Positions 51,324 through 59,836 of a stretch of 64,000 nt of DNA are shown here, piece by piece (the stretch's first letter is position 1; the number at the start of each line of letters is the position of its first letter). Made by a program: the position numbers and the translations under genes. Below the pieces are notes generated by a model that searched no databases, was not told the origin of the DNA, and worked only from the letters and a program-made list of their open reading frames with translations. The DNA is from G963678445 sp963678445 (lineage in GTDB: Bacteria; Hydrogenedentota; Hydrogenedentia; Hydrogenedentales; G963678445), in the NCBI GenBank assembly GCA_963678445.1, contig OY782877.1:1860001-1924000 (forward strand). The letters run 5' to 3'.

Positions 51324-52592
51324 TTAAACTGATGCACCGCCATAACGCGTCTGCACATATTCTTCAATCAATGCGGTAAACTGCTGCGCCAGTTGTTCCC
51401 GGGAGCCGGAAAAGGCCGCTTTTTTCTCGCCATCGACATAGACCGGACAAGTAGGGGCTTCCCCATGGCCCGGTAAACTGATCCCGATATCAGCGGCCTT
51501 CGATTCCCCGGGTCCGTTGACCACGCAGCCCATTACGGCGATCTTCAAGCTTTCCACTCCCGGATATTGCTGCCGCCACTGTGGCATGCGTTCACGCACA
51601 TAGGTCTCGGTATCGCGCGCCAATTCCTGAAACGTGGTGCTGGCCGTGCGTCCACAACCGGGACAGGAGGTAATGCTGGGGGCAAATTGGCGCAACCCCA
51701 GTGATTGCAGCAATTCCTGCGACGCGTAGACCTCTTCGCAGCGATCACCGCCGGGTTGCGGCGTAAGCGACACACGGATCGTGTCGCCAATCCCCTCGGC
51801 CAGCAACACCCCCATCGACGCCGCCGACCAGATCTGGCCTTTCATCCCCATACCCGCCTCGGTCAGTCCCAAATGCAGCGGCTGCCGTGTTTTTTCCGCC
51901 AAGGTGCGGTATAACGCAATCAACAAACGCGGTTCGCTGGTTTTGCACGAGATAATAATTTGCCCTTCCCTTAATCCACAGGCCAACGCCGCCTCCGTCG
52001 ACTCCAGGGCAGAGATCAACATGCATTCATTGCCAATCTCATCCGAGGTCTTGCCCAATTCCTGCTCTGTATTCTCCCGCATCTTCGCCATCACCAGCTC
52101 CGGGTTCAGCGAACCCATGTTCACGCCAATCCGCACCGGTTTCTCATACTCCCGCGCCACCGCACAGATCGTCGCAAACTGCGTATCGCGCTTCTCCCCA
52201 CGCCCTACATTGCCAGGGTTAATACGGTATTTGTCCAACGCCTGCGCACACGCAGGATGTTCACGTAACAAGCGATGCCCATTGTAATGGAAGTCGCCAA
52301 TAATGGGTGCATCCACTCCTGCTGCGCGCACCTGTGCGCAGATCTCCGGAGTCGCAGCCGCCGCACATGGCGTGTTGACCGTAATCCGCACCATCTCTGA
52401 ACCCGCCTCGGCCAATGCAATAATCTGCGCCGCAGTCGCCGCCACATCCTCCGTATTCGTATTTGTCATCGACTGCACCGTAATGGGCGCGCCACCGCCG
52501 ACAACCAATTTGCCTACCGGTACCGGCACCGTGTCCCTGCGCGCCCCTAGTACACTGCACCCGCTCTGCGCTGTTTCACAATCCATGCTCAT
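51324..52592 (-). CDS. ispG: 4-hydroxy-3-methylbut-2-enyl diphosphate synthase IspG
   Basis: The penultimate MEP-pathway enzyme (MEcPP to HMBPP), with a 4Fe-4S cluster. 'PITVQSMTNTNTEDV' at the N-terminal barrel and the cluster cysteines in 'SCPGCGRTAS' and 'GCVVNGPGE' are diagnostic. Length of about 420 residues is that of the short bacterial form. The frame is open to 52619, but AAAGGCAGGA stands just before the ATG at 52592 and another ATG lies at 52586; either is more probable. It is upstream of, and possibly co-transcribed with, the radical SAM fusion gene, 72 bases apart. Confidence 0.95.
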   Translation of the reverse strand: MSMDCETAQSGCSVLGARRDTVPVPVGKLVVGGGAPITVQSMTNTNTEDVAATAAQIIALAEAGSEMVRITVNTPCAAAATPEICAQVRAAGVDAPIIGDFHYNGHRLLREHPACAQALDKYRINPGNVGRGEKRDTQFATICAVAREYEKPVRIGVNMGSLNPELVMAKMRENTEQELGKTSDEIGNECMLISALESTEAALACGLREGQIIISCKTSEPRLLIALYRTLAEKTRQPLHLGLTEAGMGMKGQIWSAASMGVLLAEGIGDTIRVSLTPQPGGDRCEEVYASQELLQSLGLRQFAPSITSCPGCGRTASTTFQELARDTETYVRERMPQWRQQYPGVESLKIAVMGCVVNGPGESKAADIGISLPGHGEAPTCPVYVDGEKKAAFSGSREQLAQQFTALIEEYVQTRYGGASV

Positions 52593-52735
52593 TCCTGCCT
52601 TTCCCGAGCTATCCTGCATCTATGGACAGACCCCTATTGCCAGCATTCGCTACTTGGCTGCGATCCCCAAAACCCACAGTATACCGCATTCCACGCCCCG
52701 CTTCCGACCAGGGACTGCGTTTTAAAAAATAAATA

Positions 52736-52764
52736 TTGACATCTTTACGCACTCATCGTATTAT
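52736..52764 (+). promoter_or_regulatory. Consensus sigma-70 promoter
   Basis: TTGACA (52736-52741), a 17-base spacer and TATTAT (52759-52764), the best match in the window. It points toward 530 bases of non-coding DNA before the sigma-54 activator gene, so it drives either a small RNA or a long leader. Confidence 0.82.
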
Positions 52765-52770
52765 TTACCC

Positions 52771-52925
52771 TGATTCTGGGAGAGGTGTATCTTTAACTTA
52801 ACACCGTGGGCAACGGCGGAAACATCCCTATGGCAGAAAGGGCTTTTTCCCCGCTCACCAGGCGCCCCAGCAATGGCCAAGGCCAGCAGCAGGGGCCATG
52901 CTCCCGAGTTGTCCCTGATCACAGG
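52771..52925 (+). ncRNA. Possible structured RNA downstream of a strong promoter
   Basis: From the expected start point the RNA can form several small hairpins: GGTGT/ACACC (about 52783-52804), CCGT/ACGG, CCCT/AGGG, with an outer pairing CTGGGAG with CTCCC-AG (about 52775 and 52898). It resembles no family I can name; a 6S-like RNA is possible from length and promoter strength. No convincing terminator lies directly downstream, so it could equally be the leader of the activator gene. Confidence 0.4.
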
Positions 52926-53080
52926 ACCCTAATCGATTGCCTGTGGCGTCGGCCACTTGCCTGTGAAGCTGAACCGCTCCAGGACGCCAGTCATTGAAAA
53001 TTGAGCCGCCATGCCGCAGAGGTATGGTATTATAGATGGTTTGGGGGGAAATATTCCCACTGCACCCAGATCCCGTGGCA
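52926..53080. other. Non-coding DNA upstream of the activator gene
   Basis: Contains at 52936-52958 a fragment like repeat family 1 (ATTGCCTGTGGCGTCGGCC) and no gene. Confidence 0.45.
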
Positions 53081-53166
53081 GGATGGTGAACTAAAGTGGC
53101 CAAGACCACAACCAAGAGGTGGGGTTTTCACCATCCCTATTGCTTGCGATCAATGGACCGCTTTAG
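53081..53166 (-). repeat. Dispersed repeat family 1, inverted copy with insert
   Basis: From GGATGGTGAACTAAAGTGGCC through an AGAGGTGGGG segment to CACCATCCCTATTGC and GGACCGCTTTAG. The inserted block resembles the GTGGCC insert of the 3452 copy. Confidence 0.75.
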
Positions 53167-53275
53167 TGACTTAGATTCCAAGAGTTGCCACAAAAAACGA
53201 AATTTTTGCTCTGATTAGGACATGGTGAGGACCATATCTATTGCCTGTGGTCACTGGACCACTTTAGTCATTAAA
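53164..53275 (-). repeat. Dispersed repeat family 1, full inverted copy
   Basis: TAGTGACTTAGATTCCAAGAG, AAAAAACGAAATTTTTGCTC, GGTGAGGACCATATC, TTGCCTGTGGTCACTGGACCACTTTAG. It ends 15 bases before the start codon of the activator gene, so the gene's own ribosome binding site lies just outside. Confidence 0.88.
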
Positions 53276-53289
53276 ACAGCAGAGGTGGA

Positions 53290-54732
53290 ATGAATTCGGG
53301 TGTACAGAACACAAAGGTACCGCAACATCCCGCGCTGGTGACCAGCGAGGATGACGCCATACGCGAGCAGCTGGCGCAGACCCTGTGCAGCCAGGGTTTT
53401 CGGGTAACGGCGCTGTCGTCGTTTGCGGTTTCCCTGGAATGGATGCGCCAACATCCGCTCTGTATTGCGATACTGGATTTTACTGCACCGTATCCCACCA
53501 CCGTCCTTGAAATGCTACGCCGCTTTCGTGCGCACAGCCCTCACACCCCCATCATTATCACCAGCGAAAATCCCACAGTGGATTCAATCCTTGCCTGCTA
53601 CCGCCAGGGTATCGCGGACTACCTCCACCTACCCAAGGAACTGGACCGGCTTCCGCTCGCTGTTCATAACGCTCTCAACGGCGTATCACACGTATCGCCG
53701 AAAAAGCCAACGACTACACAATCCACCAGCGTATCGCCAAGGCTGACCCATGTGAATTATGATACACATTGCAGGGCCATGCTTATCGGCAATGCGCCCT
53801 CCATTGCCACGGCGCGCACCTTGATTCAGGAGGTGGCCCCTTCCGACATGACGGTGCTGATTCGGGGAGAAAGCGGCACGGGCAAAGACGTTGTCGCCCG
53901 GCTGATTCATGCCATATCTCCGCGCTCCCAGGGACCTTTTATCAAGGTCAACTGCCCCGCCATCCCCGAGACCCTTTTCGAATCGGAGTTTTTCGGGTAC
54001 GAAAAGGGGGCCTTCACCGGCGCAATGCGCCAGAAGCCGGGACGTTTTGAAATGGCGGAAAAGGGTGCTATTTTTCTTGACGAAATCGGAGCCCTTTCAT
54101 TGGCCATGCAGGCCAAGCTCCTGGAGGTGATCGAACATAAACAGTTCATGCGCGTGGGCGGCGATGAAACTATCCATGTAGACACCCGTATCATCACCGC
54201 GACCAACGCGCCTATTGAAGATATGATCGCAAAGGGCGCTTTCCGCGCAGATTTATTCTACCGCCTCAAACAATTCACCATCCCCCTGCCCCCGTTGCGT
54301 GAACGAACCGAGGATATCGCCCTGTTGGGGCGTCACTTTTTACACGTCTATGGCGAAAAATACGGCACCAACCACCTCACGCTCCCCGCGGATCTGCTCG
54401 AGCGCTTCGCGCTCTATTCCTGGCCGGGCAATGTGCGTGAGTTGGAGGCCATTATCGCGCGCTTTGCGCTCAACGGCGACGCAACCACGCTGAAGGCCGT
54501 TTTCAATCCAGCGGATATACCCGAAAAAAAGACTCCGGCAGAAGAAACGCTCCCTGCCGAACCAGAATCCCTCGACCGCCTGGAAAGAACCGCCATTGTG
54601 GAGGTGTTGCAGCGCACGCGCTGGAATCGACGCCGTGCCGCCGAACTGCTGGGGCTGAGTTACAGCGCCTTGCGGCGTCGCATGACAAAGTATAAGCTAA
54701 ATGGACCGGGAAAAAAGGATCGTGAAAAGTAA
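53290..54732 (+). CDS. Sigma-54-dependent response regulator, NtrC family
   Basis: A 480-residue enhancer-binding protein. It has an N-terminal receiver domain (about 1-125; Asp in 'IAILDFTAPYP', Ser/Thr in 'IIITSEN', Lys in 'LHLPKEL'), an AAA+ domain with Walker A 'GESGTGKD', the sigma-54 contact loop 'GAFTGA' and Walker B 'IFLDEIGAL', and a Fis-type helix-turn-helix at about 440-472 ('NRRRAAELLGLSYSALRRRM'). On phosphorylation such proteins oligomerise and open sigma-54 promoters. No sensor kinase gene is adjacent. It heads the exopolysaccharide locus, and a -24/-12 promoter lies at 60385, so those genes are its likely targets. AGAGGTGGA precedes the ATG. Confidence 0.93.
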   Translation: MNSGVQNTKVPQHPALVTSEDDAIREQLAQTLCSQGFRVTALSSFAVSLEWMRQHPLCIAILDFTAPYPTTVLEMLRRFRAHSPHTPIIITSENPTVDSILACYRQGIADYLHLPKELDRLPLAVHNALNGVSHVSPKKPTTTQSTSVSPRLTHVNYDTHCRAMLIGNAPSIATARTLIQEVAPSDMTVLIRGESGTGKDVVARLIHAISPRSQGPFIKVNCPAIPETLFESEFFGYEKGAFTGAMRQKPGRFEMAEKGAIFLDEIGALSLAMQAKLLEVIEHKQFMRVGGDETIHVDTRIITATNAPIEDMIAKGAFRADLFYRLKQFTIPLPPLRERTEDIALLGRHFLHVYGEKYGTNHLTLPADLLERFALYSWPGNVRELEAIIARFALNGDATTLKAVFNPADIPEKKTPAEETLPAEPESLDRLERTAIVEVLQRTRWNRRRAAELLGLSYSALRRRMTKYKLNGPGKKDREK

Positions 54733-54742
54733 GGAACCGGAT

Positions 54743-55489
54743 ATGCATGTTGTACGCACTATACGAAACCTGACCACCCCCTTGTTACTCTTGCTCGTGT
54801 TGGCAGGTTGCGCCACAGGAAAACTTGAGCCGGAAGATTGGCCCACCTTGGACAATCCGCCGATTGCGCTGCAACCCGGCGACACCTTGCAGGTGCAATT
54901 CGCGTATTGGCCCGAACTGGATCAGGAGCAGAGCGTACGCCCCGATGGAAAAATTGCGCTCAAACTGATCGGCGAAGTAGCCGCAGCCGGGCTTACCCCC
55001 GAAGAGCTGCGCCAGGACCTTCTCACGCGCTACGCCGACAAAATCCGCAACCCGGAAATCAACGTCGTCGTGCGTGCCTTCAACAGTCATCGCGTTTTCG
55101 TAGGAGGTGAAGTCATCAACCCCGGCCTGATTATGATCCAGGGCCAACTCACCGCGCTGGAGGCGATCATGATGGCGGGCGGCTTCAACAAACAAAGCGC
55201 CAAAACCAGTAACGTGATCATCATCCGTCAGCACGAGGGACAGCAAATCGCCAAGTCCATCAAACTTAATCGCGCCTACACCAAAACCCACAGCGAACCT
55301 TTTTATCTACAACCGCACGACGTGATATTTGTGCCCCGCACGACTATCGACAAGGTCGATCAGTGGATGGACAAATACTTCAAGCAATTGCTGCCGCCTA
55401 ATGTCTACTACAGCTTCAACCAGTCCGTACCCAAGGCCAAAAGCAACTCGGTCACCCGCAGCAACTCATTCCAGGTGCAGCTCCCGTAG
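54743..55489 (+). CDS. Polysaccharide export lipoprotein, Wza/EpsE-type
   Basis: A 248-residue outer-membrane polysaccharide export protein. The lipoprotein signal 'LLLLLVLAGC' puts the acylated Cys near residue 22. The Poly_export domain starts at 'LQPGDTLQVQFAYWPELDQ', followed by 'SVRPDGKIALKLIGEV' and a SLBB domain ('RVFVGGEVINPGLIMIQGQL', 'TALEAIMMAGGF'). There is one SLBB domain, and the usual C-terminal membrane helix of Wza is not evident. The start is the ATG at 54743 with AAGGAA 6 bases upstream; an earlier ATG at 54701 overlaps the activator gene. It forms the outer part of the export channel with the Wzz-type protein. Confidence 0.92.
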   Translation: MHVVRTIRNLTTPLLLLLVLAGCATGKLEPEDWPTLDNPPIALQPGDTLQVQFAYWPELDQEQSVRPDGKIALKLIGEVAAAGLTPEELRQDLLTRYADKIRNPEINVVVRAFNSHRVFVGGEVINPGLIMIQGQLTALEAIMMAGGFNKQSAKTSNVIIIRQHEGQQIAKSIKLNRAYTKTHSEPFYLQPHDVIFVPRTTIDKVDQWMDKYFKQLLPPNVYYSFNQSVPKAKSNSVTRSNSFQVQLP

Positions 55490-55567
55490 TAAACAAACGC
55501 TGTACCCTGTATAAAAAAGTCTACAATCTAATAACTTTAACGACATAATTAAGAAAGAGAATTTTCG

Positions 55568-57127
55568 ATGCCGTTTACCAGTACATTGCTTCACATTTCC
55601 CTGCGCGACATCATTTTTGTGTTGTTTCGCCACAAATGGAAAATCTTTTTCGTCTTCGTGTTTCTCTTTAGCGCTGTCACCGCCGCCACGTACCTGATGA
55701 CAAAGGTCTATCGCTCCGAAGCCAAGCTGCTGATCCGTTTGGGCCGTGAAAACCTCTCGGTCGATCCGTCTATCTCAGGCCCCACGGTCAACCTCAACCA
55801 AAGCCGCGAAAGTGAGGTGAATTCCGAAATGGCGATCCTCACCAGTCGCTACCTCGCCGAACAGCTGGTCAACCAGATGGGGGACGACACCATTCTGGGC
55901 ATCGACAGGGAAAACGGAGTCCAGCAAAAGCAAAGCCCGGATACTGGCCCTGCTGCCAAAATTAAGGGAGCGCTTAAAAGCTTTCTTACCACCGCCGAAA
56001 TCGTACCCGATCTCGAGCCGCACGAACGCGCTATTAAAGAAGTGCTCAGCAATCTCTCTGTAGAGGTAGAAAAATACACCAACATCATTAATTTGACCTA
56101 TGACGCACCCGAACCCGACACCGCTCGCGCTATCATGCAAAATCTGATGGATTTGTATCTGGAACGCCATATCGAGGTATACGCGGCGCAGGCCTCACCC
56201 GACTTCTTCGAATCACAGACCCAAAAGGTGCGTAAAACGCTCGAAGAACGCGAAGAAGTCCTCGCCGAATTTCGCCGACAACACGGCATCGTTTCCATGG
56301 ACCGTCAGCAGGAAATCCTGTTGCAACAAATCAGCGATCTGGAAAACCAACTGGAGGAGGCCGTTTCGGCCATCGGGGGCGGCACGGCACGCGTCGCTGC
56401 GCTGGAGAAAACCTTGGCGGGCCGCGATGTCATACATGAACTCAGCCGCACCACGGGCCGCACCAACTACGCAGCGGATGATCTGAAAGAACGCCTGATG
56501 ACCCTGCGCCTGCAGGAATCGGACCTCGCCGCGCGCTATCCCGATGGCTACCGCCCCCTGTTAGAAGTGCGCGACCAAATCAAACAGGTGGAAACCGCAC
56601 TCGCACAGGAAGACCCCACCCTCACCGAGATTACAACGGGACTCGACACCAATTATCAACAACTGGCCCTGTCGTTAGAAACCGAACGCGCCCAGTTGGA
56701 GGCTGACCGGGCACGGTACGAAAAACTGCAAAACGCATTGCAGACGCAGCAGAACGCATTGAATCAGCTGGCGGCACGCGAAGTAGAGTTAGAACGCCTC
56801 ACCCGAGATATGCAACTGGCGGAACAGGAGTACAGCGAATACCGAAACAATCTGCAACGCGCCAATATCTCTGCCGCACTCGACGTAGACCAAGTCTCCA
56901 ACGTCAGTATCGTACAGCCTGCCACATTGCCCTTGGAGCCGGTCAAACCCAACAAGCCGCTCAACCTGGCATTAGGCATGTTCCTGGGCCTCTTTGGCGG
57001 CGTTACCATCGCCTTCCTGTTACAATACCTTGACGACTCTCTGCAAACCGAGGAGGACGTGGAGCGCCGTCTGGGCATACCCGTGCTCACGGTGATTTCC
57101 GACAAGGAGTTCAAGGCGTGTATCTAG
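55568..57127 (+). CDS. Wzz/GumC-type chain length determinant protein
   Basis: A 519-residue polysaccharide co-polymerase without a kinase domain. It has a membrane helix at about 22-44 ('WKIFFVFVFLFSAVTAATYLM'), a long periplasmic coiled-coil region (about 200-430, 'EEREEVLAEFRRQHGIVSMD', 'REVELERLTRDMQLAEQEY'), and a second helix with the proline-rich approach 'PVKPNKPLNLALGMFLG' at about 460-490. The cytosolic tail ends 'RRLGIPVLTVIS', where BY-kinases usually dock. It regulates chain length and links synthesis to export. Its last 10 bases overlap the next gene. Confidence 0.93.
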   Translation: MPFTSTLLHISLRDIIFVLFRHKWKIFFVFVFLFSAVTAATYLMTKVYRSEAKLLIRLGRENLSVDPSISGPTVNLNQSRESEVNSEMAILTSRYLAEQLVNQMGDDTILGIDRENGVQQKQSPDTGPAAKIKGALKSFLTTAEIVPDLEPHERAIKEVLSNLSVEVEKYTNIINLTYDAPEPDTARAIMQNLMDLYLERHIEVYAAQASPDFFESQTQKVRKTLEEREEVLAEFRRQHGIVSMDRQQEILLQQISDLENQLEEAVSAIGGGTARVAALEKTLAGRDVIHELSRTTGRTNYAADDLKERLMTLRLQESDLAARYPDGYRPLLEVRDQIKQVETALAQEDPTLTEITTGLDTNYQQLALSLETERAQLEADRARYEKLQNALQTQQNALNQLAAREVELERLTRDMQLAEQEYSEYRNNLQRANISAALDVDQVSNVSIVQPATLPLEPVKPNKPLNLALGMFLGLFGGVTIAFLLQYLDDSLQTEEDVERRLGIPVLTVISDKEFKACI

Positions 57128-58911
57128 CATTCTACGGTCTCGAAAAGGAACCCTTCCACATCACCCCCGACCCCGAATTCTTTTACCTCAGTCCGGGGCA
57201 CAAAGAAGCATTTGCGGCAGTCGTATGTGGTGTGGAGCGACGCAAAGGCTTTATCGCACTAACCGGCGAAGTCGGCACGGGTAAAACCACGGTGCTACGC
57301 GCTTACCTGCGTCAGGTCGAACGTAGCCAGGTCCGTCCGATCTACCTTTTCGACCCGGCTCTCAGTTTTGATGAATTGTTGGCGTTGCTCCTGCGTGAGC
57401 TGGACGTTACGCCTGCGGAAACCACCCGCGCAGCAATGACGCAGTGCCTGCAGGAAAAACTAATCCAGGAATTCGAATCCGGACGTAACGTCGTACTCAT
57501 TGTCGACGAAGCGCAAAACATGCCCGTGGAAACCCTAGAAAAACTACGCGTATTGACCAATCTCGAAACCACTGAAGACAAACTGTTGCAGATCGTACTG
57601 GTGGGCCAGCCGGAATTGGAGCAAAAGCTGGAACAGCATACGCTACGCCAACTGCGGCAACGCATCGCGGTACGCGCCACGTTGTATCCGCTGACAGAAA
57701 AGGAAAGCTACGCCTACCTGCAGCACCGTCTGGCACAAGCCGGCAGCCACCATGTCGATGTCTTTGCCACGAAAGCACTTAAACACATTGTACGTGCGGC
57801 AAAAGGCAACCCGCGCATGCTCAACATCATCTGCGACAACGCCCTCGTATCCGGTTTTGGCATACAACGGCGTCCCGTCACCCTGCCCATCGTGCGGGAA
57901 ATCCTGAAAGAACTCGGCGCACAACCCATCCGCTCCCGCTTGCGCCCTGTCATCCTTGCCGCCACCCTCTGTCTGCTCAGCGCTGGTTGCATCATCGGCC
58001 TGTGGCAATGGCGTACGCCCAAACCAACCGTACAAAGCGATGGCAACCCCCTGGTGACCCAAAGCCCTGCAATACACTCTGAACTACCAAGCAGCAACAA
58101 GGCGCTTACTCCTGTCCCTGCAGTGCAACCCACGGCAGGCCCGATGACGTCTCCACAGAGTGCGCCATCAATACCCGCCACATCGTCACAGTCTGCAGTA
58201 GAAACTGTTGCGGAAACACCTGCACTTGTACCAAAGGCAGCAACAACGCCTCCACCCATAGCCCCTGCGCCTGCTCCGGTCGCCAAGGCAATCGTACCGC
58301 CCCAAATCCCCGCGCAGGTCCCCACTGCACCCAGTGCACCCACTGCGTCCGCAGCGCTTTCTCCAGTCTCAACAGCACAGCCAGCGGTGCAGCAACAGCA
58401 ATTCATTCCCCATCCCGCAACGAGCCCAACGTCCAGGGTAACCTCCCTCGCAACTACGCCCCCTGCTGCAGCTCCTGGCCAAGGCATGCATCCGACCGCT
58501 CCAACACCTCCTGCCCCGGCACCGACGCCGCAACCGCCAGCCCTCCAAGCTACAACGGCGGCTCCACAACCTCCTGCGCCTGTTTCCGTTCCGGCCTCCC
58601 CTTCAGTAGCCAGCACGCCTGACGACGCCGAACAACCCAAAACCTTCCCGGTCAGGGTGCAAATGGGCGATTGTCTGACGCAATTGGCCATGGAGCATTA
58701 TGGAAGCAGCCGAAAGCTTTATCTTGATCTGATACGACACTATAACAAACACATTCCGGATACCTACGCTATTACGGCGGCCGATACGCTACAATTCCCG
58801 ATTATCAACGGGCGTCTCCTGGCCGATCTGGAGCGTGGCTCTGATACGGGTACGCTTGAAGAACAAAGCTCAGGGAACATAACCGGAGTCCATGTGCCTT
58901 CACGTCCCTGA
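57118..58911 (+). CDS. ExeA-like AAA ATPase with proline-rich linker and LysM-like end
   Basis: A 597-residue membrane protein. The N-terminal AAA domain matches the general secretion/ExeA group and the XrtA-linked ATPase family: 'YGLEKEPFHITPDPEFFY', Walker A 'GEVGTGKTT' near 50, 'VLIVDEAQNM' near 125. A single membrane helix is at about 280-300, then a 200-residue Pro/Ala/Thr-rich linker, then a domain 'MGDCLTQLAMEHYGSSRK' to 'AADTLQFPIIN', similar to LysM/FimV peptidoglycan-binding modules. It probably spans from cytosol to the cell wall and helps build or open the export machine. GTG start inside the Wzz gene. Its TGA stop and last residues fall inside a dispersed repeat. Confidence 0.87.
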   Translation: MYLAFYGLEKEPFHITPDPEFFYLSPGHKEAFAAVVCGVERRKGFIALTGEVGTGKTTVLRAYLRQVERSQVRPIYLFDPALSFDELLALLLRELDVTPAETTRAAMTQCLQEKLIQEFESGRNVVLIVDEAQNMPVETLEKLRVLTNLETTEDKLLQIVLVGQPELEQKLEQHTLRQLRQRIAVRATLYPLTEKESYAYLQHRLAQAGSHHVDVFATKALKHIVRAAKGNPRMLNIICDNALVSGFGIQRRPVTLPIVREILKELGAQPIRSRLRPVILAATLCLLSAGCIIGLWQWRTPKPTVQSDGNPLVTQSPAIHSELPSSNKALTPVPAVQPTAGPMTSPQSAPSIPATSSQSAVETVAETPALVPKAATTPPPIAPAPAPVAKAIVPPQIPAQVPTAPSAPTASAALSPVSTAQPAVQQQQFIPHPATSPTSRVTSLATTPPAAAPGQGMHPTAPTPPAPAPTPQPPALQATTAAPQPPAPVSVPASPSVASTPDDAEQPKTFPVRVQMGDCLTQLAMEHYGSSRKLYLDLIRHYNKHIPDTYAITAADTLQFPIINGRLLADLERGSDTGTLEEQSSGNITGVHVPSRP

Positions 58912-58964
58912 CCACAGCAAAAAATTTCGTTTTTTATGACAACTCTTGGAATTTAAGTCACTAA
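58900..58964 (+). repeat. Dispersed repeat family 1, 3' half
   Basis: CGTCCCTGACCACAGCAAAA, TTTCGTTTTTTATGACAACTC and GGAATTTAAGTCACTAA. It contributes the last few codons and the TGA stop of the ATPase gene and ends shortly before the ribosome binding site of the next gene. Confidence 0.88.
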
Positions 58965-58975
58965 GGGAGTCTCCC

Positions 58976-59698
58976 ATGAGTAAAATCTATGAAGCCCTGG
59001 AAAACGCAGAACGAAACAGTACGCGCCCTGCCATGCAGCGGATAGCACTGCCCGTCACCACCGCACTGCCCAAGGCGATGGAGGAAAAGCTCCTGTCTCT
59101 CTCCAAACGCCTGGAGGGCCTTGTCGATAACGCTCAGGGGGCGCGCGTTCTCGAGTTTGTCGGCGTACAAAGCGGCGAAGACACCTCCAAGCTGGCCTTT
59201 GAGTTTGCCAAACTCGTCGCCCTGCGCCAGCAATGTAAAGTTCTTCTACTTGCCGCAGGTCCCTATCCCTATCTGCAACGCCTTTTTTCCGGCGTTACCG
59301 TAGACAGCTGGGAACCGGTGTTGCGCGGTGAAAAAACTTTGGATGATGTGCTTTACCCGCTTGATAATAACTCCCTGTCGCTTGGGCGCCTCAGCATGTC
59401 TGACCTCTCGTTGGGTGCACTACTTGCCGCCCCCGAAATCAACCAGCTCATGCAAGAAGTCCGTAGCCGCTATGATCTCGTAATTATCGACGCACCTCCC
59501 TTTGCCGAAACTTCTAACGCCCTGCTGCTTTCCTCGATCGCAGATGGCGTAGTACTCATCGTAGAGGCGGGTAAAACCCGCTGGCAGGCTATCCGGCATG
59601 ACATCAACCGAATTACGGCCCATGGCGCTGAAGTACTGGGCGTTATCCTGAATCGGCGACGCTACTATATCCCAGAATTCATCTACCGCCGCTTGTAA
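58976..59698 (+). CDS. BY-kinase-like protein with degenerate nucleotide site
   Basis: A 240-residue protein with the fold pattern of the cytosolic tyrosine kinase domain of capsule/EPS systems (CapB/CpsD, Wzc C-terminus). 'YDLVIIDAPPFAETSNALLLS' (Walker B, residues 166-186), 'GVVLIVEAGKTRWQAI' and 'VLGVILNRRRYYIPEF' are typical, and a C-terminal Tyr cluster (Y230, Y231, Y237) is kept. The Walker A site is not: residues 65-72 read 'QSGEDTSK' where active kinases have a GEGKS/T motif, and Walker A' (near 90-97, 'LLLAAGPY') has no Asp. It is probably an inactive partner or scaffold for the Wzz-type protein. The start at 58976 has GGGAG upstream. Confidence 0.85.
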   Translation: MSKIYEALENAERNSTRPAMQRIALPVTTALPKAMEEKLLSLSKRLEGLVDNAQGARVLEFVGVQSGEDTSKLAFEFAKLVALRQQCKVLLLAAGPYPYLQRLFSGVTVDSWEPVLRGEKTLDDVLYPLDNNSLSLGRLSMSDLSLGALLAAPEINQLMQEVRSRYDLVIIDAPPFAETSNALLLSSIADGVVLIVEAGKTRWQAIRHDINRITAHGAEVLGVILNRRRYYIPEFIYRRL

Positions 59699-59836
59699 TC
59701 TATGTAAAAATAATTAAAAAGCGAATTATAAAATTTCGTCTATTTCGGATAATATTCTAATTTTCCGGATTTAACTTGCAAATTTGCCCGATCTTATAGT
59801 AAAATCTTTCCAGTGTGGTTGGTATTCTAAGTTTGC

